DNA from: Comamonadaceae bacterium
GTDB taxonomy: Bacteria > Pseudomonadota > Gammaproteobacteria > Burkholderiales > Burkholderiaceae_C
Direction of reading: 5' to 3'
Assembly: GCA_027486755.1 (NCBI GenBank)
Contig: JAIXOM010000004.1
Location: 57,123-121,122 of the forward strand
DNA length: 64,000 nt
A program made the position numbers and the translations under genes. Positions within the stretch are counted from its first letter, which is position 1. Each line of letters starts with the position of its first letter. Below are positions 30,054 through 38,413 of this stretch, one piece after another. The notes below the pieces were generated by a model, which saw only the letters and a program-made list of their open reading frames with translations, did not search any database and was not told where the DNA came from.

Positions 30054-30248
30054 TTACTTGGCGGCGGAAGCAGGCGCGGCCGGAGCCGATGCCTCGGCCG
30101 CAGGTGCCGACGCCGGTGCGGCAGCAGCCGGTGCCGGACCGTGGTCGCCACCGTGCTTTTCGCCGCTCATGTCGAGCGAGTCGCCACCTTTCATGATGAC
30201 GAAAAGCGAGAGCGCCGCGAAGAGGATGAAGGCAATGGCGATTTTCAT
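30054..30248 (-). CDS. Small single-pass membrane protein with Ala/Pro-rich tail
   Basis: A 64-residue protein: one N-terminal membrane helix (IAIAFILFAALSLFVIM, residues 3-19), a short polar stretch GGDSLDMSGEKHGGDHG, then a low-complexity Ala/Pro tail. I have seen similar short proteins with the MKIxIAFILFAALSLFVIMKGG opening in Comamonadaceae but know no function. It is preceded by GGGGACCCCTCATC rather than a strong ribosome-binding site. A 7-bp hairpin (GGCGGCC/GGCCGCC, 29959-29980) lies between it and uvrA, without a T-tract. Confidence 0.7.
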   Translation of the reverse strand: MKIAIAFILFAALSLFVIMKGGDSLDMSGEKHGGDHGPAPAAAAPASAPAAEASAPAAPASAAK

Positions 30249-30290
30249 GATGAGGGGTCCCCCTGAGAAGGCAGTAGCGAGATAGTCAAC

Positions 30291-30319
30291 AAAAAGCCCG
30301 CAGCCTTTGGGCTGCAGGC
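30291..30319 (-). terminator. Intrinsic terminator after the MHS transporter gene
   Basis: On the minus strand GCCTGCAGCC and GGCTGCGGGC form a stem with one mismatch around a four-base loop, followed by TTTTT (30295-30291). It lies 22 bases after the transporter stop. Confidence 0.85.
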
Positions 30320-30340
30320 CTTTCAGTGACGATCCCGGAA

Positions 30341-32008
30341 TCAGTCTTTGGCGTAGATGTCCACGTCCTTGGTCTCACGCACGAAGATCAGGCCGATCAC
30401 GAAGGTGATGGCAGCGATCGTGATGGGATACCACAGGCCGTAGTACATATTCCCGTTCTGCGCCACCATGGCAAACGCAATGGTCGGCATCAGGCCACCG
30501 AACCAACCATTGCCAATGTGATAAGGCAGCGACATGGAGGTGTAGCGAATACGGGTGGGGAACAACTCCACCAACATCGCGGCGATGGGGCCGTAAACCA
30601 TGGTCACATAAAGCACCAGGATGGTCAGGATCACGATGATCGCAAACTTGTCCACCTTGGCCGGATCAGCCTTGGCGGGGTAGCCCGCTTCCTTCAGGGC
30701 TTCCGAGATTTCCTTCTTGAAGGCGGCGATAGCAGCCGCGCTTTCGGCCGTGAACTTGGAGTTCTCGACCTTGGCCACCGGCGCGGTGATCAGCTTCTCG
30801 CCGATCTTGACCACAGCGGGTCCAGCAGCAGCAGCCACGGCGTTGTCATAGCTCACAGAGTTCTGGGCCAGAAAGCGCTTGGCGATGTCGCAGGACTTGG
30901 TGAAGTCGATCTCGCGCGCCACCGGGTTGCCCTGGAAGGAGCAGTCACCGGCAGCGGCCGTGACCGAGACCTTGGCAGTCTGCTGTGCCTTGGCCAGGTC
31001 GGGATTAGCGGCCTCGGTCAGCGCGTTGAACAGCGGAAAATAGGTCACCACGGCCAGGGCCAGACCGGCCAGGATGATGGGCTTGCGGCCGATCTTGTCC
31101 GACAGGGTGCCGAAGATCACGAAGAACGGGGTGCCGATGATCAGCGATGCCGCCACCAGAATGTTGGCAGTGGCGCCGTCGACCTTCAAGACCGAAGTCA
31201 GGAAGAACAGCGCATAGAACTGACCCGAGTACCAGACCACGGCCTGACCGGCCACCAGACCGAACAGGGCCAGCAGCACGATCTTGAGGTTCTTCCACTG
31301 GCCAAAAGACTCGGACAGAGGCGACTTGGAGGTCTTGCCCTCGGACTTCATCTTCTGGAAGGCGGGCGACTCGTTCATCTGCAAGCGGATGTAGACCGAG
31401 ATGCCCAGCATCACGATGGACAGGATGAAGGGAACGCGCCAGCCCCAGTCGGCAAAAGCAGCCTCGCCAATGATGGTGCGGGTACCCAGAATCACGATCA
31501 GCGACAGGAACAGCCCCAGCGTGGCTGTGGTCTGGATCCAGGCGGTGTAGGCACCGCGGCGGCCGTGGGGCGCGTGCTCGGCCACGTAAGTGGCTGCACC
31601 ACCATATTCACCGCCCAGGGCCAGACCCTGGAGCATGCGCAGCGCAATCAGGATGATGGGCGCGGCCACGCCGATGGTGGCGTAGGTCGGCAAGATGCCC
31701 ACAATGAAAGTGGATGCGCCCATGAGCAAAATGGTCACCAGGAAGGTGTACTTGCGACCGATCATGTCGCCGAGCCGACCGAACACCAGTGCGCCGAAGG
31801 GCCGCACGATGAAGCCAGCGGCAAAAGCCAGCAAAGCAAAAATGAAGGCGGCCTGGGGATCGAGGCCCGAGAAAAACTGCTTGGCGATGATGGCTGCCAG
31901 CGAACCGTACAGGTAAAAGTCGTACCACTCGAACACAGTGCCGAGTGACGAAGCAAAGATGACTTTTTTTTCCTCGGCCGACATTGGCCGATCTGTTGTT
32001 GTTGCCAT
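30341..32008 (-). CDS. MHS-family (MFS) metabolite:proton symporter with a large insert
   Basis: A 555-residue inner-membrane transporter of the metabolite:H+ symporter family (relatives carry dicarboxylates, proline/betaine, aromatic acids, shikimate). Standard motifs appear: GTVFEWYDFYLYGSLAA in helix 1, FGRLGDMIGRKYTF after helix 2, ALGGEYGGAATYVAEHAP in helix 4, and LSDKIGRKPIILAG. Between helices 8-9 and 10 is an added domain of about 120 residues (about 340-465) with two cysteines (GDCSF, SCDIAK) and an Ala/Lys-rich end. Family members are usually 430-450 residues, so the insert is notable. GGGAGA precedes ATG 32008. An intrinsic terminator follows. Substrate not predictable. Confidence 0.9.
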   Translation of the reverse strand: MATTTDRPMSAEEKKVIFASSLGTVFEWYDFYLYGSLAAIIAKQFFSGLDPQAAFIFALLAFAAGFIVRPFGALVFGRLGDMIGRKYTFLVTILLMGASTFIVGILPTYATIGVAAPIILIALRMLQGLALGGEYGGAATYVAEHAPHGRRGAYTAWIQTTATLGLFLSLIVILGTRTIIGEAAFADWGWRVPFILSIVMLGISVYIRLQMNESPAFQKMKSEGKTSKSPLSESFGQWKNLKIVLLALFGLVAGQAVVWYSGQFYALFFLTSVLKVDGATANILVAASLIIGTPFFVIFGTLSDKIGRKPIILAGLALAVVTYFPLFNALTEAANPDLAKAQQTAKVSVTAAAGDCSFQGNPVAREIDFTKSCDIAKRFLAQNSVSYDNAVAAAAGPAVVKIGEKLITAPVAKVENSKFTAESAAAIAAFKKEISEALKEAGYPAKADPAKVDKFAIIVILTILVLYVTMVYGPIAAMLVELFPTRIRYTSMSLPYHIGNGWFGGLMPTIAFAMVAQNGNMYYGLWYPITIAAITFVIGLIFVRETKDVDIYAKD

Positions 32009-32115
32009 GGAGGGTCTCCCTTGAATGAAATAGCTGCCTCCACGAGCTGCAGAGCCAGAGCCGCGACTATGCGCCGGGCCTCTGACCGACTCCTGACGCG
32101 AAACTTGTTGCAGGC

Positions 32116-32793
32116 TTACAAACCCGCAGCAGAAGAGCTGACACGCAGCCAGCGAACCTGCTCAGCCTGTCGCGTCAAGTCAGGCCATGAGCTCAGGCCT
32201 TGGCGCTGCCAATGCGGCCAGGCCTTGAGCAGCAACTGGGCAATGGCCCACACGTCAGCAGCGGCCTGGTGCCTGCGCGCGCAATGCACGCCGAGCGCGC
32301 GCATCCAGGCATCGAGGCTGCGGGCCTCGAGCGCAGGAAAGGCTGCTGGCAAGGCATCGGCCAGATCGAGCCAGCGCCAGCGCGGCTGGCGCATGCGCTC
32401 GATCTGATAGGCACGGCGCAGCACGGCGCGGTCAAAGCCGGCGTGATAGGCCAGCACCGGCGAGGAGCCCACCCAGTCTTGCAAACGCTGTAAGGCCTGG
32501 GCCGCCGGCATGCCCTGGCGCTGCTGACCCCAGCCGATACCGTGCAGCAGCACGTTGTCGTGCGAGGCGGCCATGACCTCTTGCCGCAGCACTACTTCAA
32601 AGCTGTCCTGTGCACGCAAGCTCGGGCCCTCGCTGCCGAAGTGGATGGCCAGCGCGGCCACGCACAGCAGGCGGTCGCTTTGCGGATCGAGCCCGGTGGT
32701 CTCTACATCGAGCACGATCCAGCGCTGCGCGTCAGGTGCAGCGCCCAGTCGCGCTCTCAAGCGTCCGGCCAGCCAGTTGCGCAAGCTCGTCAT
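32116..32793 (-). CDS. DnaQ-like 3'-5' exonuclease
   Basis: A 225-residue DEDDh exonuclease of the DnaQ/polymerase-III-epsilon superfamily. Exo I is WIVLDVETTGLDP (Asp29, Glu31), Exo II is LAYHAGFDRAVLRRA, and Exo III is the HQAAADVWAIAQLLL segment with its histidine and aspartate. It is too different in setting to be the replicative epsilon subunit: it follows the cNMP/CBS/DUF294 gene by three bases, a pairing that recurs near acetate-symporter genes in proteobacteria. The substrate (DNA, RNA or a small oligonucleotide) and the reason for the pairing are unknown. Confidence 0.88.
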   Translation of the reverse strand: MTSLRNWLAGRLRARLGAAPDAQRWIVLDVETTGLDPQSDRLLCVAALAIHFGSEGPSLRAQDSFEVVLRQEVMAASHDNVLLHGIGWGQQRQGMPAAQALQRLQDWVGSSPVLAYHAGFDRAVLRRAYQIERMRQPRWRWLDLADALPAAFPALEARSLDAWMRALGVHCARRHQAAADVWAIAQLLLKAWPHWQRQGLSSWPDLTRQAEQVRWLRVSSSAAGL

Positions 32794-32796
32794 GGC

Positions 32797-34677
32797 CTAG
32801 CGCACATAGTCAAGTTGCAGGCGCTGCTGAAGGCCACGGATCGCTGCAAAGCTGGCCTTAAGCACCTGCCGGTCCACCTGATTGAGCCCATCGAGCCGCA
32901 AGCTGTTGGCCTGGCGCGGATCGAGCCCGGGCTGGAGTTGGTGGCGCAGGCGCAGCAGTTGCAGATAGTCGAAGGCTGTAACCCAGCCGCGGTATTCCGT
33001 CTCGGGGATGCCCAGCCGTGCGCTGGCCCGCTCCAGACGATCAACCGTCGAAACCGCATCGATGCCTTGGGCAAACGCCAAAATGCGGGCAGCATCGACC
33101 AGCAGCGCGGTGCCCGACAGCTTGATGTCGATCACCTCATGCCCATCGGCATCGCGGCGGGTGTCAAAGCCGCCATGCCAATTGAGCGGCACCGAACGGG
33201 CCAGATGGTTGCGCGCCCACTGCGCCATAAAGCGCGGCGTCTGCAGGGCCTGCTGGCGCACCCGCTGGCCCAGTTGAGCGAGCCAGTCGGCGCGGCCGGC
33301 CAGGGCACGAAAGTCGAAGAACACGCTGGCCTTGAGCAGGTCTTCGGGGCTGCCCTGCTCGATCCACTGGGCAAAGCGTGCGCCCCACTGCGCCGGCGTC
33401 AGGCAGCACGGCGCATTGGAGGCCATCACACCGCCGGTGCACAGCGGATAGCCGCAGGCATCGAGCGTGTGGTTGACGTCTGCAGCAAAGGCCAGCCAGG
33501 CCGGCTGGTCTCGCGCTGGGTCGTCAGACTCGAAAATCAAGGCGTTGTCCTGGTCGGTGGCAATCGTTTGCTCACCGCGGCCTTCCGAGCCCAAGGCCAC
33601 CCAGCACATCTGCTGCGCACTCAGACCGTGGCGCTGCAAGGCCAGAGCGATCACCCGCTCAGTCAGGCGGTCATTGAGTTGGCTGATCAAACGGGTCAGC
33701 GGCCGCGACTGCACGCCCTGGGCCATCAAATGTGCAGCAAAGCTGCGTATGCGCGCGGCGGCGTGCTGCAACTGCTCCAGGCTCTGAGCCTGCCAGATCG
33801 CACCGCTGACATGCTTGATCGACTGGTTTTGCAGCGCAAACAGGTCGCGCTCTGAAAGGATGCTGAGCAAACGCCCTTGGTCCATCACAGGCAGATGGCG
33901 CAGACCGTGGCGAGACATCATCAGCGCGGCATCAAACACCGTGCAGTCGGCCTCGATGGTCAGCACCGGCTGGCTCATGATCTGCGCGGCCGGGGTATGC
34001 AGCGGTAGCCCGGCCAGCGCCACGCGGCCGAGCACATCGTTGCGGGTAAGGATGCCGCTCAGAGCCCCCTGCCCATCGGTCAGCAGCACCGAGCCAATTT
34101 TTTGGGCGTGCATCAAGCCCAGCACCTCGCTCAATGGGGCAGCGGCGGGCCGGCAGATCGGCTGGCGCAGCGGTAACTCGGCGATCGGGCTCTCGAGCTC
34201 GCGCTGCTGCTGCATTTGGGCCTGTAGCTCCTGGCCCCAGCGGCGGCGGGAGTCGTCCAGAAAAGCGAGCATGCGCTGGTTCAGGAAATCGGCCCACGGC
34301 GCGCTTGCGCTCATGACGGCACTGGCGGTCGCCCAAGGGATGAACAAACAAAAGCAGTCATCGAGGGCGCTGTAGGAGCTGCTTACCCGCCGCCCCGCCA
34401 ACAAGGCAGCCACCGGAAAGAGGCTGCCGGCTTCCAACTCGAACACATCATGCGCGGCACGGGTGCGCCGACCCAGCGCGCGGCCTTGGCGCAAAAAAAT
34501 CAGATGCTCAAGCGGGGCGGCCGGCGAGACGATGACCGCATCGGGTGCAAAGTAGCGCTCGTGCGCGGCCAGCGCCAGCTGTTGCACATGGGCGCGCGCC
34601 ATGCGGGCAAAGGGTAGATGAGCCAGCAAGGATGCCACCCAATGCTCAAGCAGCTGATGCGAAGGCTGTGCGCTCAT
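32797..34677 (-). CDS. cNMP-binding/CBS/DUF294 nucleotidyltransferase-like signalling protein
   Basis: A 626-residue cytoplasmic multidomain protein. The N-terminal third is a cyclic-nucleotide-binding-like domain (HLIFLRQGRALGRRTR, then the FPVAALLAGRRVSSSY region), followed by two CBS domains (IGSVLLTDGQGALSGILTRND and GLRHLPVMDQGRLLSILSERD), then a DUF294 nucleotidyltransferase domain with GSEGRGEQTIATDQDNAL near residue 365 and a DUF294 C-terminal domain. The TDQD acidic pair suggests catalytic potential. I start at ATG 34677. It is co-transcribed with a DnaQ-like exonuclease and convergently arranged near an acetate symporter; a link to carbon status is often inferred for such clusters but is not proven. 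Confidence 0.88.
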   Translation of the reverse strand: MSAQPSHQLLEHWVASLLAHLPFARMARAHVQQLALAAHERYFAPDAVIVSPAAPLEHLIFLRQGRALGRRTRAAHDVFELEAGSLFPVAALLAGRRVSSSYSALDDCFCLFIPWATASAVMSASAPWADFLNQRMLAFLDDSRRRWGQELQAQMQQQRELESPIAELPLRQPICRPAAAPLSEVLGLMHAQKIGSVLLTDGQGALSGILTRNDVLGRVALAGLPLHTPAAQIMSQPVLTIEADCTVFDAALMMSRHGLRHLPVMDQGRLLSILSERDLFALQNQSIKHVSGAIWQAQSLEQLQHAAARIRSFAAHLMAQGVQSRPLTRLISQLNDRLTERVIALALQRHGLSAQQMCWVALGSEGRGEQTIATDQDNALIFESDDPARDQPAWLAFAADVNHTLDACGYPLCTGGVMASNAPCCLTPAQWGARFAQWIEQGSPEDLLKASVFFDFRALAGRADWLAQLGQRVRQQALQTPRFMAQWARNHLARSVPLNWHGGFDTRRDADGHEVIDIKLSGTALLVDAARILAFAQGIDAVSTVDRLERASARLGIPETEYRGWVTAFDYLQLLRLRHQLQPGLDPRQANSLRLDGLNQVDRQVLKASFAAIRGLQQRLQLDYVR

Positions 34678-34920
34678 GGACCAACCATAACAAGACCAGG
34701 CCCGCCCGGCAACTGAGCGCAAGCAGCGTGGGGCATCGCCCAGCAGTGCCTTGCCCGAGCGCAAAACCTAGGGTAAGCCTGTAGGACCTGTCCACTGAGG
34801 TCCTGGGGTTTGTCCCAAGCTTGCGCCTTAAATGACCCTTCAGTAAGCTTGAAGTCAGGCACACTGCCAAAAGTGTGGGGACTACGTACATTCTGGGCCG
34901 GAGGCAGGCCCGAAAAACCC

Positions 34921-35217
34921 GTGCTGCAAGCTATCAACATCGCGCAACTGCTGCTCTACATCGGCCTGCTGGCCCTGCTGGGACAGGGCTTGCTCTTTCT
35001 TTTGGCCGGGCAAAAACGCGACACCAATTTGTTTTACCAGTTGTTTCAGGTGCTCAACCGCCCCTGGATGGCTCTGGCCCGACTCGTCTCGCCGGCCCGG
35101 GTCGACCCACGACACCACGGTTGGGTGGCCTTCTTTGTGACGGCCGTGCTCTACATCGCGGTCACACTGGCCAAGATCGAACACTGCATCAGTGCGGGCA
35201 TGGAGGGCTGCCGATGA
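34921..35217 (+). CDS. Small two-helix membrane protein
   Basis: A 98-residue inner-membrane protein of unknown function. One hydrophobic helix at residues 7-28 (IAQLLLYIGLLALLGQGLLFLL) and a second near residues 68-84 (GWVAFFVTAVLYIAVTLA), with a basic loop between them and ENCISAG-like cysteines at the end. I use GTG 34921, which places the protein start at the first helix; the upstream frame is open but not protein-like. Its stop overlaps the next start (ATGA), so it is coupled to the TPR gene. Confidence 0.75.
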   Translation: MLQAINIAQLLLYIGLLALLGQGLLFLLAGQKRDTNLFYQLFQVLNRPWMALARLVSPARVDPRHHGWVAFFVTAVLYIAVTLAKIEHCISAGMEGCR

Positions 35218-35792
35218 ACGGCTGGACGTATTTCAGCCTCAAATGGCAGGCCATCGTCTGGATCCTGATCGGGCGCCAGGCCCCTGCTCTGATCTGCTTT
35301 GACCGCATGCTCGCCCTGGACGGCCAGGACGCCTACGCCCTGGCCAGCCGCGCCCATCTGCGCGCCCAACTCGGCGACAAGTCGGGCGCCTTGCAAGACT
35401 ACGCACGGCTCAATGCCTTGCCCGGCGCCAAGGCGGCAGACTTCTTCAATCAGGGCTTTTTGCAGGAATCGGCAGGCCAGCTGCAGGACGCCGAAGTCAG
35501 TTTTCGCCGCGCGATCGCGCTCGATGACACGCTCGATCGTGCCTGGTTCGGCCTCGGGCTGGTGCTCATGCGCCTGTCTCGGCTCGACGAGGCCATTGCC
35601 GCGCTCAAGCGCAACACCCAATTGCAGCCCATGAGTCCTCACGCCTGGTGCGAACTGGCGCGGATTCATGACAAACGCCAGGAGCCCGAGGAGGTGGTGA
35701 AGATCATTCGCCATCTGCAAGGGTTTGAGCCCAAGGTCGCCGCCCAACTGGCGCGCGAAACCGGGGTCAACGTGAAAGCGAACCCGGTCTAG
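35214..35792 (+). CDS. TPR-repeat protein
   Basis: A 192-residue tetratricopeptide-repeat protein, probably a protein-interaction adaptor. At least three repeats are visible: RMLALDGQDAYALASRAHLR from about residue 27, AADFFNQGFLQESAGQLQDA, and DRAWFGLGLVLMRLSRLDEA; a fourth degenerate one follows at SPHAWCELARIHDK. The N-terminus (YFSLKWQAIVWILIG) is hydrophobic and may associate with the membrane. It overlaps the small membrane-protein gene and precedes DUF485/actP by about 97 bases that include a perfect dyad. Function unknown. Confidence 0.85.
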   Translation: MNGWTYFSLKWQAIVWILIGRQAPALICFDRMLALDGQDAYALASRAHLRAQLGDKSGALQDYARLNALPGAKAADFFNQGFLQESAGQLQDAEVSFRRAIALDDTLDRAWFGLGLVLMRLSRLDEAIAALKRNTQLQPMSPHAWCELARIHDKRQEPEEVVKIIRHLQGFEPKVAAQLARETGVNVKANPV

Positions 35793-35809
35793 TTGCGGTC
35801 TGGCTGCAA

Positions 35810-35835
35810 GGTGAAATGAGGGCAGTCATTTCACC
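35810..35835. promoter_or_regulatory. 26-bp perfect dyad before the DUF485-actP operon
   Basis: GGTGAAATGA (35810-35819) and TCATTTCACC (35826-35835) are exact inverted arms with a six-base centre. It is 54 bases before the DUF485 start and 18 after the TPR stop. No T-tract follows, so an operator is more likely than a terminator. The binding protein is unknown. Confidence 0.55.
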
Positions 35836-35888
35836 GGATCGCGCGTTGGTCTGCCCCTCGGGGTCGGGAACACAAGGAGACAGATGTC

Positions 35889-36152
35889 ATGCAATTGACT
35901 GAATCGCACCGCCAGTATTGGCAAAAAAACCTGAACATCACAGCAGTTTTGCTGGCTGTGTGGTTCGTGGTGACGTTTGTTGTGGGCTTTTTTGCCCGCG
36001 ACTTGAACTTCAACTTCTTTGGATGGCCCTTCAGCTTCTGGATGGCCTCTCAAGGTTCACTGATCGTTTACGTGGCGATCATCTGGTATTACGCCCATTA
36101 CATGAACAAGCTCGACCAGGAACATGGCGTGGCTGAAGTCGAGGAGGACTGA
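35889..36152 (+). CDS. DUF485 membrane protein
   Basis: An 87-residue DUF485 inner-membrane protein (YjcH-like), which in many bacteria is encoded immediately before an acetate/cation symporter and is taken to assist it. Two membrane helices are visible (ITAVLLAVWFVVTFVVGFFA and WMASQGSLIVYVAIIWYYAH), with an acidic tail VAEVEED. AAGGAG lies nine bases before ATG 35889. Two bases separate it from the symporter gene. Confidence 0.92.
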   Translation: MQLTESHRQYWQKNLNITAVLLAVWFVVTFVVGFFARDLNFNFFGWPFSFWMASQGSLIVYVAIIWYYAHYMNKLDQEHGVAEVEED

Positions 36153-36154
36153 TC

Positions 36155-38293
36155 ATGGCTGGAATGACACCTGACGCCGGAGGCGGCGTTTTCTCTGCCT
36201 CAAGCAACGCAGCTTTCAAGAAGCAACTCAACAAGGTTTATGCCTGGTACACCGGCGGCTTTGCGCTGTTCGTGGTGGTTCTGGCCATCCTCGAGCAGAT
36301 GGGCCTGCCGCGTAACTGGATCGGCTACCTGTTTCTGGCCGCTACCGTGTTCTTGTACGCCGGCATCGGCGTGATGAGCCGCACCAACGATGCTGCCGAA
36401 TACTATGTGGCCGGGCGCCGAGTGCCCGCTATGTACAACGGTATGGCCACCGGCGCCGACTGGATGAGCGCCGCCTCCTTCATCGGCATGGCTGGCACGC
36501 TCTACCTGACCGGCTACGGCGGTCTGGCCTTCATCATGGGCTGGACCGGCGGCTACTGTCTGGTGGCGCTGTTCCTCGCGCCCTACCTGCGCAAGTTTGG
36601 GCAATTCACCATTCCCGACTTCCTGGGCGCACGTTATGACGGCAACATTGCCCGCTTCGTAGGCATCGTCATCGCCATCTTCGTGTCCTTTGTGTACGTG
36701 GTGGCGCAGATCTACGGCGTGGGCCTGATCACCACACGCCTGACCGGCGTGGCCTTCGAGCTGGGCATCTTCCTGGGCCTGGCCGGCATCTTGGTGTGTT
36801 CTTTCCTGGGGGGCATGCGTGCCGTGACCTGGACGCAGGTGGCGCAGTACATCATCCTGATCATTGCTTATCTGATTCCCGTGATCTGGCTGTCGGTCAA
36901 GCAGACCGGCGTGCCGATTCCGCAGGCCATTTACGGCTATCAGCTGCAGAAGGTGACCGAGAAGGAAAAAGCGCTGATCGACGACCCGAAGGAAAAAGAA
37001 GTCCGAGCAATCTTCAAGGCCCGCGCCGATGAATTTGACGCCAAGCTCAAGGACGTCAAGGCCGCGCTGGAAGCCGACAAGGCGGCCGCTGCCAAGAAAA
37101 TTGAAGACCTCAAAGCCGCTAACGCGCCTGCTGCAGACATTGCCGCCGCTGAAAAAGCACAGGCTGCTCTGCCCAAGGACGAGGAAGCCGCCAAGAAGGC
37201 CTGGACCGCTGCCAGAGCCGCCAACGCAGCACGCACCGCGCCGCTGTCTGGTATGCCGCGTCATGCGACGCAGTTTGCGGGCGACCCCAATGGCGACCAG
37301 AAAGCCAAGGACGCCTACGACACCTCGCGGCGCAACTTCCTGGCCCTGGTGTTCTGCTTGATGCTGGGTACAGCCGCGCTGCCGCACATCCTGATGCGCT
37401 ACTACACCACGCCTTCGGTCAAGCAGGCGCGCAGTTCGGTGACCTGGTCGCTGTTCTTCATCTTCCTGCTCTACTTCACGGCGCCCGCTCTTGCGGTGCT
37501 GGTCAAGTACGAGGTCTTCACCGTGCTGGTGGGAACACCGTTTGACAAGCTACCGGCCTGGGTGGCGCAATGGGCGTCCGTCGACCCTACCTTGCTATCC
37601 GTGACCGACGTCAACAAAGACGGCCTCTTGCAGCTCGGTGAGATGCGCATCGGCGGAGACATCATCGTGCTGGCCACGCCCGAAATCGGCGGCCTGCCCT
37701 ATGTGATCTCCGGCATGGTGGCCGCAGGCGGCCTGGCTGCTGCGCTGTCGACGGCTGACGGCCTGCTGCTGACGATCGCCAACGCGCTGTCGCACGACCT
37801 GTACTACAAGATGATCGACCCGAACGCGCCCACCGCACGCCGGGTGATGCTCTCCAAGGTCTTGCTGCTGGTGGTGGCTCTGGCTGCTGCCTACGTGGCG
37901 GCGCAAAAACCTGCGGACATCTTGTTCCTGGTCTCTGCCGCGTTCTCGCTGGCTGCCGCCGGCTTCTTCCCGGCCCTGACTCTGGGCATCTTCTGGAAGC
38001 GGGCCAGCAAATGGGGTGCCATTCTGGGCATGTCAGCCGGCTTCGGCGTCACCTTCTACTACATGGTCATGACCCAGCCTTGGCTGCGCGGCGTGTTCGG
38101 CGTGACCTCGCCGATCGAGCTGTGGTGGGGCATCTTGCCGATCTCGGCCGGTGTCTTCGGCGTGCCGCTGGGCTTTGCGGTCATCATCATCGTCAGCCTG
38201 CTGACTCCGGCTCCGCGCCGCGAGATCCAGGAGCTGGTCGAGCATGTGCGCTATCCCAGCATCGCAGGTGACATCGACACCCGCGCGACCTGA
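36155..38293 (+). CDS. actP: ActP-like sodium:solute symporter (VC_2705 type) with a coiled-coil insert
   Basis: A 712-residue inner-membrane symporter of the sodium:solute symporter family, the group annotated as cation/acetate symporter ActP or VC_2705. Helix motifs include RTNDAAEYYVAGRRVPAMYN, GADWMSAASFIGMAGTLYLT, and GMVAAGGLAAALSTADGLLL near helix 9. Between two helices lies an inserted hydrophilic domain (about residues 265-385), rich in Ala, Lys, Glu and Asp and predicted coiled coil (KDVKAALEADKAAAAKKIED). Plain ActP proteins are about 550 residues. It would import acetate or another short-chain carboxylate. A bidirectional terminator follows. The substrate is inferred from family and the DUF485 partner. 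Confidence 0.87.
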   Translation: MAGMTPDAGGGVFSASSNAAFKKQLNKVYAWYTGGFALFVVVLAILEQMGLPRNWIGYLFLAATVFLYAGIGVMSRTNDAAEYYVAGRRVPAMYNGMATGADWMSAASFIGMAGTLYLTGYGGLAFIMGWTGGYCLVALFLAPYLRKFGQFTIPDFLGARYDGNIARFVGIVIAIFVSFVYVVAQIYGVGLITTRLTGVAFELGIFLGLAGILVCSFLGGMRAVTWTQVAQYIILIIAYLIPVIWLSVKQTGVPIPQAIYGYQLQKVTEKEKALIDDPKEKEVRAIFKARADEFDAKLKDVKAALEADKAAAAKKIEDLKAANAPAADIAAAEKAQAALPKDEEAAKKAWTAARAANAARTAPLSGMPRHATQFAGDPNGDQKAKDAYDTSRRNFLALVFCLMLGTAALPHILMRYYTTPSVKQARSSVTWSLFFIFLLYFTAPALAVLVKYEVFTVLVGTPFDKLPAWVAQWASVDPTLLSVTDVNKDGLLQLGEMRIGGDIIVLATPEIGGLPYVISGMVAAGGLAAALSTADGLLLTIANALSHDLYYKMIDPNAPTARRVMLSKVLLLVVALAAAYVAAQKPADILFLVSAAFSLAAAGFFPALTLGIFWKRASKWGAILGMSAGFGVTFYYMVMTQPWLRGVFGVTSPIELWWGILPISAGVFGVPLGFAVIIIVSLLTPAPRREIQELVEHVRYPSIAGDIDTRAT

Positions 38294-38340
38294 TCCCTGG
38301 CCTGATGCTCAGCTCATCTGCCCGGTGAGCTGATGGCAGC

Positions 38341-38370
38341 AAAACGCCCACTTCGGTGGGCGTTTTTTTT
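38341..38370. terminator. Bidirectional intrinsic terminator
   Basis: AAAACGCCCAC, TTCG loop, GTGGGCG then TTTTTTTT: a strong stem with T-tracts on both strands. It lies between the convergent actP and DsbA-type genes and can end both. Confidence 0.95.
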
Positions 38371-38413
38371 GACGCCGGCAAGACGGGCGCCAATAGCTAT
38401 CCTTTGCTTGAGC

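Noticed and set aside
30326..31948. A 540-codon plus-strand frame opposite the MHS transporter
   Set aside because: His/Gly/Gln-rich antisense translation typical of a GC-rich shadow; the minus-strand frame has clear transporter motifs and a terminator.
32116..32793. Replicative DNA polymerase III epsilon subunit (dnaQ)
   Set aside because: The setting (paired with a cNMP/CBS/DUF294 gene near an acetate symporter) is that of the accessory DnaQ-like exonuclease, not the dnaQ/rnhA locus.
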